Positions 6,573 through 11,030 of a stretch of DNA of 11,030 bases are shown piece by piece. The notes beneath the pieces are model-generated. The model made no database searches. It saw nothing but the letters and a program-made list of their open reading frames with translations, and was not told the DNA's origin. Both the position numbers and the translations under genes were made by a program. The stretch is taken from positions 1 to 11,030 of the forward strand of contig JAQCAN010000061.1 of the NCBI GenBank assembly GCA_027621335.1. The letters are read 5' to 3'. Each line of letters starts with the position of its first letter. Position 1 is the first letter of the stretch. The DNA comes from Bacteroidota bacterium (GTDB lineage: Bacteria > Bacteroidota > Bacteroidia > Flavobacteriales_D > JABDKJ01).

Positions 6573-7324
6573 ATCATGAAGCTACCGTTATTGATGTCCA
6601 AACACTGCCCCGTGATGGAGGTCTGAGCATTGCTGAAGAAGAACTCTACATAGGCAGCAATCTCATCTGGATGGCTCATTTTTTGTAGCGGGACGAATCC
6701 CATCTGCTCTTTCAATACTTGCTCAAAGGGCTTATGAGTATGGCCTGCAAGGATTTCCATCCCTTTCTTGGCCATCGCTGTGTCAACCCAGCCTGGGAGA
6801 ATGGCGTTCACCAACATCCTACTTGGCGCCAATTCCACAGCCAATGCCCTCACCAGGCCTGTCAATCCGGACTTACTGGCGCAGTAAGCTGTATAATAAG
6901 GCACCCCGAATCTGGCTAGACAGCTGCTGGTGATAAGGATGTTCCTATACTTCTCCTTAGATCGTTTCAGATAGGGAAGAGACTCCATAACGGTATAATA
7001 GGCTCCGCTCAGATTTATGTCTATCATCTGCTCCCATCTGTCCTCTTCACCATAGCGGTTCTCCCCTCCTATCCCAGCATTGGCGAATAGCCCATCAAGT
7101 GGGCCCTCATCAAGGACTTTCTTCAAACCTTCTCTCAGTGAGGATTTGTTGGACACATCCACCGAGAGCAAGTGATGTCCTTCTCCCTCAAGTTTCGATA
7201 GGACCTTTTCCAAGGGTTCTAATCTCCGTCCAGCTAAGATGATGCGCGCGCCTGACTCGGCCAGGCGGAGAGCCGCAGCCTCTCCAATTCCAGTACCAGC
7301 TCCTGTGATCAAATACGTTTTCAT
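6569..7324 (-). CDS. SDR-family NAD(P)-dependent oxidoreductase
   Basis: A 251-residue classical short-chain dehydrogenase/reductase, a cytoplasmic Rossmann-fold enzyme. The cofactor loop is TGAGTGIG (7-14). AGRR (31-34) after strand 2 has two arginines that favour NADP(H). D56 follows in SVDVS, NAG is at 82-84 and N104 lies in the IDINLSG helix. The catalytic set is S134, Y147 and K151 (YCASK), with LPGWVDTAM (176-184) after it and a C-terminal GQCLDINNGSFMI. The substrate cannot be read from sequence; relatives reduce 3-oxoacyl chains, sugars or steroids. No partner enzyme that would point to a pathway is beside it. It is the first gene of a minus-strand run and is coupled to the CPBP protease gene. 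ATG 7324 is chosen because it gives the standard SDR N-terminus. Confidence 0.93.
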   Translation of the reverse strand: MKTYLITGAGTGIGEAAALRLAESGARIILAGRRLEPLEKVLSKLEGEGHHLLSVDVSNKSSLREGLKKVLDEGPLDGLFANAGIGGENRYGEEDRWEQMIDINLSGAYYTVMESLPYLKRSKEKYRNILITSSCLARFGVPYYTAYCASKSGLTGLVRALAVELAPSRMLVNAILPGWVDTAMAKKGMEILAGHTHKPFEQVLKEQMGFVPLQKMSHPDEIAAYVEFFFSNAQTSITGQCLDINNGSFMI

Positions 7325-7364
7325 GCTCTGTGGTATATGACTTTGAATTCATTTTAGTAGAGGT

Positions 7365-7372
7365 GCAAGGTA
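7365..7372 (-). promoter_or_regulatory. Weak candidate -7 box (TACCTTGC) upstream of the SDR operon
   Basis: On the minus strand the sequence TACCTTGCACC resembles the common TAnnTTTGCACC form of Bacteroidota promoters with one T missing. It lies 40 bases before the SDR start. A TTG upstream (7401-7399) is 26 bases away, longer than the reported spacing. This is the best candidate I see for the operon, but it is weak. Confidence 0.25.
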
Positions 7373-7473
7373 GGGATTGATGAAGGATACAGAACGGGCA
7401 ACGCAAGCTCAGAATGAATTACCCAGAACATTGAACTCACACAACAAAAGCTCATTTCTATAGGCTCGATTCA

Positions 7474-7500
7474 GTAGTTTCGTGGTCTCAAATTCGCACC
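7474..7500 (+). promoter_or_regulatory. Candidate -7 box and start-proximal motif of the thioredoxin-like gene
   Basis: TAGTTTCG (7475-7482) fits TAnnTTTG except for one base and ends 18 bases before the ATG at 7501. AATTCGCACC (7491-7500) abuts the ATG and shares nine of ten bases with the sequence abutting the protease start at 2349. No well-placed TTG is seen upstream. It probably drives the plus-strand run 7501-10944. Confidence 0.35.
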
Positions 7501-8061
7501 ATGTCTCTTACTCCAACTGCATCTATCCCCTTGGGCTTCAAAGCACCTGCCTTCTCACTTCCTAATGTAGTGAGTGATGAGTTGATGACTTTTACCGATG
7601 TCAGAGGGAGCAAAGGTACCTTGGTCATGTTCATCTGTAACCACTGCCCCTATGTGATCCATGTCCGTGAGGAGTTGATACGATTGGCCAATGACTATAA
7701 GGTAAAGGGCTTCGGCTTTGTGGCCATTTCCAGCAATGACGTTGAGAACTACCCGGATGATCGTCCAGAGTTGATGAAGAAACTGGCTTTGGAAGAAGGC
7801 TTTCCTTTTCCTTATCTCTATGACGAGAGCCAGAGTGTCGCCAAGGCCTATGATGCGGCCTGCACGCCTGATTTCGACCTCTTCGATGCTTCTGATGTCT
7901 GTGTCTATCGGGGTAGATTGGACGAGAGCAGGCCGGGAAGTGGTATCCCCGTGACAGGAAGGGACATGAGGGGTGCATTGGACGCCATCCTCACTGGCCG
8001 AGACATCCCAAAGCCGCAGTATCCCAGCATGGGATGTAACATCAAGTGGAAAAAGGGATGA
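7501..8061 (+). CDS. Thioredoxin-fold (AhpC/TSA-like) family protein
   Basis: A 186-residue protein of the thioredoxin/peroxiredoxin superfamily. The N-terminal part, LGFKAPAFSLPNV, is the usual opening of AhpC/TSA-like proteins. The redox site is CNHCPYV (C46, C49). VAISSND follows (75-80), then YDAACTPDFDLFDA, where C121 lies just before T122-P123, the cis-proline region. RGRLDESRPG (137-146) is typical of this subgroup. There is no signal peptide or lipobox, so it acts in the cytoplasm, unlike exported TlpA/ResA proteins. The CxxC pair suggests a disulfide reductase or a peroxide-linked role; the partner is unknown. It begins a compact plus-strand run and overlaps the nitroreductase start by 4 bases. 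Confidence 0.9.
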   Translation: MSLTPTASIPLGFKAPAFSLPNVVSDELMTFTDVRGSKGTLVMFICNHCPYVIHVREELIRLANDYKVKGFGFVAISSNDVENYPDDRPELMKKLALEEGFPFPYLYDESQSVAKAYDAACTPDFDLFDASDVCVYRGRLDESRPGSGIPVTGRDMRGALDAILTGRDIPKPQYPSMGCNIKWKKG

Positions 8062-8642
8062 GACATAACTTGAGTGAGATCACCACGATTATCAGGGATA
8101 GACGTACCATCTATCCTGAATTCTTCAGTGAGAGAAAGGTCCACACCGAACAGATAGAACTCTTGTTGAACAACGCTATCTGGGCGCCTACGCATGGGAT
8201 GACACAACCTTGGCGATTCACTGTCATGCGAGAGAAGGGCTTGGAATCACTTTCCGCCTATCTCACTGAAGCTTATACAAAAGCCAGTGGAGAATCCTTC
8301 AATGAGATGAAGTTCGAACGGCTTAAGCAACGGCCATTTAAGGCATCCGCGGTTATAGCTGTGGCCATGTCTCCTGATCCCAAGGGAAAGATCATGGAAT
8401 TGGAAGAGATCGAAGCCGTGGCCTGTGCCGTTCAGAACATGCACCTAACAGCTACAGCACAAGGTTTGGCCTTCTTCTGGTCTACGCCAAAATTCCTTTA
8501 TAGTGCAGTCCATAATACCTTTTTCTCCTTAGGTGAGGGAGACAAGATCTTGGGCTTGATCTATCTTGGATATCCTAAGGGTGATTGGCCTAAGGGGCAG
8601 CGCAAACCCATAGAATACTGTACGACTTGGAAAGTTGATTGA
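8058..8642 (+). CDS. Nitroreductase family protein (YdjA-like, FMN-dependent)
   Basis: A 194-residue flavoenzyme of the nitroreductase superfamily. ATG 8058 overlaps the upstream TGA as ATGA and is preferred over the in-frame GTG at 8046, which would add four residues. The FMN-binding N-terminal motif is RDRRTIYP (13-20). NNAIWAPTHGMTQPWRF (38-54) is the second flavin-contact region, and GLAFFWSTP (136-144) plus LGYPKGD (170-176) form the C-terminal flavin site. Length and motifs fit the small YdjA-like group, which uses NAD(P)H to reduce nitroaromatics or quinones in vitro; the natural substrate is generally unknown. Coupling with the CxxC thioredoxin-fold gene suggests a shared redox or detoxification role, which is inference. 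Confidence 0.92.
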   Translation: MRHNLSEITTIIRDRRTIYPEFFSERKVHTEQIELLLNNAIWAPTHGMTQPWRFTVMREKGLESLSAYLTEAYTKASGESFNEMKFERLKQRPFKASAVIAVAMSPDPKGKIMELEEIEAVACAVQNMHLTATAQGLAFFWSTPKFLYSAVHNTFFSLGEGDKILGLIYLGYPKGDWPKGQRKPIEYCTTWKVD

Positions 8643-8643
8643 T

Positions 8644-8982
8644 ATGTCACTTTTCAATCTTACAAATAGCAGGGAGCATCCTACGGACGCCAGATACATG
8701 GTCTTCTTTTTCAGCGACTACGACATGGCTGTGAGTTTCGAGGATGAACTGGTCAAGGAGGGGCTTTACTTCGAGAAGGATGTGAGCGAAGCCGGGGAGA
8801 ATAAGCGCTGGCTCTATGCAGTCAAACGAAGGGATCAAGCTCGTGTGAAGCAGCTCAACTATATCGCTACAGGACGTCACCGAAAGCCCTTTATAGCTGA
8901 CCCTATACTCCGGTACTTAGTACTCGCCATTTCTGCGGGTCTTATCATTCTGGCCATCATAGGCTATATAAAATCTCAATAA
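8644..8982 (+). CDS. Small membrane-anchored protein of unknown function
   Basis: A 112-residue protein starting at ATG 8644, one base after the nitroreductase stop. An in-frame TTG at 8635 is less likely because it overlaps that gene. Residues 1-80 are soluble: ARYMVFFFSDYDMAVSFEDEL, then an EGLYFEKD strand and RRWLYAV-like KRWLYAVKRRD. This suggests a small alpha/beta domain in which a compact helix follows the first strand, a little like DUF2007 or ferredoxin-like modules. HRKPF (79-83) precedes one hydrophobic segment (about 89-109) ending in KSQ, so it is tail-anchored with most of the protein probably in the cytoplasm. I cannot name the family with certainty. The ABC-F gene follows after 3 bases, so it is in the same transcription unit. 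Confidence 0.8.
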   Translation: MSLFNLTNSREHPTDARYMVFFFSDYDMAVSFEDELVKEGLYFEKDVSEAGENKRWLYAVKRRDQARVKQLNYIATGRHRKPFIADPILRYLVLAISAGLIILAIIGYIKSQ

Positions 8983-8985
8983 TCA

Positions 8986-10944
8986 ATGGTCACTGTTCAT
9001 AATCTGAGTGTCGTCTACGGAGAGCGCGCATTATTCGATGGCATCTCCTTCTTCATGAGCGAGAAGGACCGAATCGGACTTGTGGGAAAGAATGGCGCAG
9101 GAAAGTCAACCTTGATGAAGATCATTGCAGGGATTGCCTCTCCTACCAAAGGGAACATCACCATTCCCAAAGGGCGAAAGGTGGGATATCTTCCTCAGCA
9201 GATGAAACACAATGAAGGGGCTACGGTCATTGAAGAAGCACAGTCTGCATTTGCTGAGTTGAACACCTTTCAGGAGCGTTTAGATGCCATCAACATCGAG
9301 TTGGCAGAACGGACGGATTATGAGTCCAATGCCTATATGAATCTCATCCATGAATTAACTGAATTGAACGACCGCATCACCTTGATGGATGGAGATTCCA
9401 GTCAAGAACGTGCTGAACGTGTCCTCAAAGGTTTAGGCTTCGAACAGGAAGAACTCACACGCCCCATGTCCACATTCTCCGGAGGTTGGAAGATGAGGGT
9501 AGAGTTATCCAAAATACTTCTTGGTGCACCCGATATCATGCTCCTCGATGAGCCCACCAACCACTTGGACATTGAGAGCATCGAATGGTTGGAAGGCTTC
9601 TTGATCGACTATCCTGGTGCTGTGATGCTCATCTCTCACGACCGTGATTTCTTGGACAACATCACTAGACGAACTGTTGAGATCTCGAATGGACGTATCT
9701 ACGATTACAAATTCAACTACTCCAATTACCTCATTCACAGAACGGATGAGTTGGAACGTCAGAAGGCCGCTGCTGCCAATCAGCAGAAATACATTGAAGA
9801 TACTAAGGTGCTCATCAATAAATTCCGAGCGAAGAAGAACAAAGCCGCTTTTGCTCAGGGATTGATCAAGAAATTGGACAAGCTTGAAGTCATAGAGGTG
9901 GATGACTTCGACAAGACAAAGATCAATATCAAGTTCCCCCCTGCCCCTCATTCAGGCAAAGTGGTTGTAAAGGCTGAGGATCTGGCAAAATCCTATGGAT
10001 CGAAAAAGGTCTTCTCAGGAGTAGACCTCATCCTCCCCAAGGGTATGAAGATCGCCTTGGTAGGAAAGAACGGGGTTGGAAAGACGACTTTATTGAAGAT
10101 CCTCACAGGTCAAGAAGGCTATGAAGGAGACTTCGAGCTTGGACATAAGGTGAGCATGGGCTATTTCGCTCAGGATGAAGCTGAGAAATTGGACGAGTCG
10201 AAAACAGTTTTCGAGACCATTGATGACGAAGCCGTGGGTGAGATCAGGACCCAGATCAGAAACATCTTGGGAAGCTTCCTCTTCGGTGGGGATGATATAG
10301 ATAAGAAGGTATCCGTGCTTTCTGGTGGTGAGCGAACACGCTTGGCCATCTGCAAGCTCTTACTTCAGCCACATAACCTTGTCATCATGGATGAGCCTAC
10401 CAATCACTTGGACCTGGCTTCCAAGGAAGTATTGAAGACCGCACTCAAGCAATATGACGGTACGCTTATCCTCGTCTCCCATGACCGAAACTTCCTACAT
10501 ACGTTGGCCAAGGACATTTATGAATTGAAGTCAACAGGTCTTAAGCACTTTGTGGGCGACATCTATGAATTCCTCAGCGAGAAACGGGCGACCTCCATCG
10601 CTCAATTCGAGCAGGAGAAGTTGAAAAAACAAGATCAAACTAAAGCTAAGAGTAAGGCCGAACAGGAAGACAATACGTCCTTGAACCATCAAGAGAAGAA
10701 AGATCTTGAAAAGCAGAAGAAACGTCTACTAAGTCAGATCCAAAAGCTGGAAGAGGACATTGCCAAGCATGACGAAGTCTTAAAACAGCTACAGGAGGGT
10801 CTATCCGCATTGGATTACTCGGATGAGTCCAAAGCCCAATTAGCATTGGAAGAGTACAAGGAACATGAAAGGGCTCAAGAATCCCGGTATGCCGACTGGG
10901 AGGATAAAACCCAATCTTTAGAAGGGCTGGAGGCCCGTTCTTGA
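8986..10944 (+). CDS. ABC-F family ATPase (Uup/YdiF-like)
   Basis: A 652-residue soluble protein with two tandem ABC ATPase domains and no membrane segment, the hallmark of ABC-F translation factors, which bind the ribosomal E site. The first domain has Walker A GKNGAGKST (34-42), signature FSGGW (164-168) and Walker B LLDEPTNHLD with D188-E189. A charged linker (about 245-320, rich in Lys and Gln) corresponds to the P-site tRNA interaction motif. The second domain has GKNGVGKTT (360-368), LSGGE (445-449) and IMDEPTNHLD with D469-E470. Residues about 540-652 form a highly charged coiled coil, as in Uup or EF-3-like members. All ATPase motifs are intact. It is most likely a housekeeping ribosome-associated factor rather than an antibiotic-resistance protein, but the subtype cannot be settled from sequence alone. 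Confidence 0.96.
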   Translation: MVTVHNLSVVYGERALFDGISFFMSEKDRIGLVGKNGAGKSTLMKIIAGIASPTKGNITIPKGRKVGYLPQQMKHNEGATVIEEAQSAFAELNTFQERLDAINIELAERTDYESNAYMNLIHELTELNDRITLMDGDSSQERAERVLKGLGFEQEELTRPMSTFSGGWKMRVELSKILLGAPDIMLLDEPTNHLDIESIEWLEGFLIDYPGAVMLISHDRDFLDNITRRTVEISNGRIYDYKFNYSNYLIHRTDELERQKAAAANQQKYIEDTKVLINKFRAKKNKAAFAQGLIKKLDKLEVIEVDDFDKTKINIKFPPAPHSGKVVVKAEDLAKSYGSKKVFSGVDLILPKGMKIALVGKNGVGKTTLLKILTGQEGYEGDFELGHKVSMGYFAQDEAEKLDESKTVFETIDDEAVGEIRTQIRNILGSFLFGGDDIDKKVSVLSGGERTRLAICKLLLQPHNLVIMDEPTNHLDLASKEVLKTALKQYDGTLILVSHDRNFLHTLAKDIYELKSTGLKHFVGDIYEFLSEKRATSIAQFEQEKLKKQDQTKAKSKAEQEDNTSLNHQEKKDLEKQKKRLLSQIQKLEEDIAKHDEVLKQLQEGLSALDYSDESKAQLALEEYKEHERAQESRYADWEDKTQSLEGLEARS

Positions 10945-10997
10945 AACAAAATCGCTCCATTTCTCGTTCAGCAGAAGGTAGATTGAACTGAGCATTT

Positions 10998-11030
10998 ATG
11001 AGGAGTAAGATATTGGGAGTGGGAAGAAAC
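10998..11030 (+). CDS. N-terminus of a probable 3-oxoacyl-ACP synthase III (FabH)-like protein, truncated by the window edge
   Basis: Only eleven codons are visible: ATG at 10998 followed by RSKILGVGRN. This matches how FabH proteins of Bacteroidota begin (xSKILGxGxYxPENVVTN in my memory), an enzyme that condenses acetyl-CoA with malonyl-ACP to start fatty acid synthesis. It begins 53 bases after the ABC-F gene on the same strand, and TAGATTG (10979-10985) twelve bases upstream resembles a short -7 box. With so few residues the call is tentative; any beta-ketoacyl synthase III-like protein, or an unrelated protein, remains possible. Confidence 0.4.
   Translation, partial: MRSKILGVGRN

Noticed and set aside
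8046..8057. GTG start for the nitroreductase at 8046, and TTG start for the small membrane protein at 8635
   Set aside because: The downstream ATGs (8058 and 8644) give the usual overlap or gap to the upstream stop codons and natural N-termini.
9505..9951. 148-codon minus-strand open frame inside the ABC-F gene
   Set aside because: It is antisense to conserved ATPase and linker coding sequence and shows no protein-like features of its own.
8986..10944. Antibiotic-resistance ABC-F protein
   Set aside because: The long C-terminal coiled coil and operon setting fit housekeeping Uup/YdiF-like factors, and there is no upstream leader peptide or attenuator typical of inducible resistance genes.

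Overview
The window reads as a chromosomal stretch from a Bacteroidota bacterium, most likely a Flavobacteriales-type marine or aquatic lineage. The main evidence is a secreted protease ending in a gliding-motility/type IX secretion (T9SS) type B C-terminal domain preceded by SprB-like repeats. Supporting evidence is a DUF6580-type membrane protein and a lipoprotein of a family I know mainly from flavobacteria, the lack of clear Shine-Dalgarno sequences before most starts, and Bacteroidota-style TAnnTTTG-like -7 elements before several genes. The genus cannot be told from the sequence.

Layout. (1) Positions 1-2208, plus strand: the 3' part of purL (small-type FGAM synthase), then 4 bases later a SUKH (SMI1/KNR4)-like gene. 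(2) 2349-4337, plus strand: a secreted M43-type zinc metalloprotease with three SprB-like repeats and a T9SS sorting domain, behind its own candidate promoter and an inverted repeat. (3) 4359-7324, minus strand, convergent with the protease gene: in transcription order an SDR oxidoreductase, a CPBP-family membrane protease (4-base ATGA overlap with the SDR), a lipoprotein of unknown function and a DUF6580 membrane protein. A hairpin lies between the convergent ends. (4) 7501-10944, plus strand: a tightly packed run of a thioredoxin-fold protein, a nitroreductase (4-base overlap), a small one-TM protein (1-base gap) and an ABC-F ATPase (3-base gap). The first codons of a probable fabH-like gene run off the right edge at 10998.

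How the genes relate: most are housekeeping or common accessory genes of the phylum (purine synthesis, ribosome-associated ATPase, redox enzymes, surface protease). There are no RNA genes, CRISPR arrays, insertion sequences, phage genes or recognisable defence islands, and no gene-free gap exceeds 180 bases. I see no convincing new multi-gene system.

The most interesting signal is regulatory. TAnnTT(C/T)G boxes lie 18-19 bases before the start codons of three unrelated genes, and a fourth lies 44 bases before another. Two of these genes also carry a nearly identical 10-base sequence abutting the ATG. Secondary points are a protease zinc motif lacking its usual glycine, an orphan SUKH gene after purL, and an uncharacterised small membrane protein fixed inside the redox/ABC-F operon.
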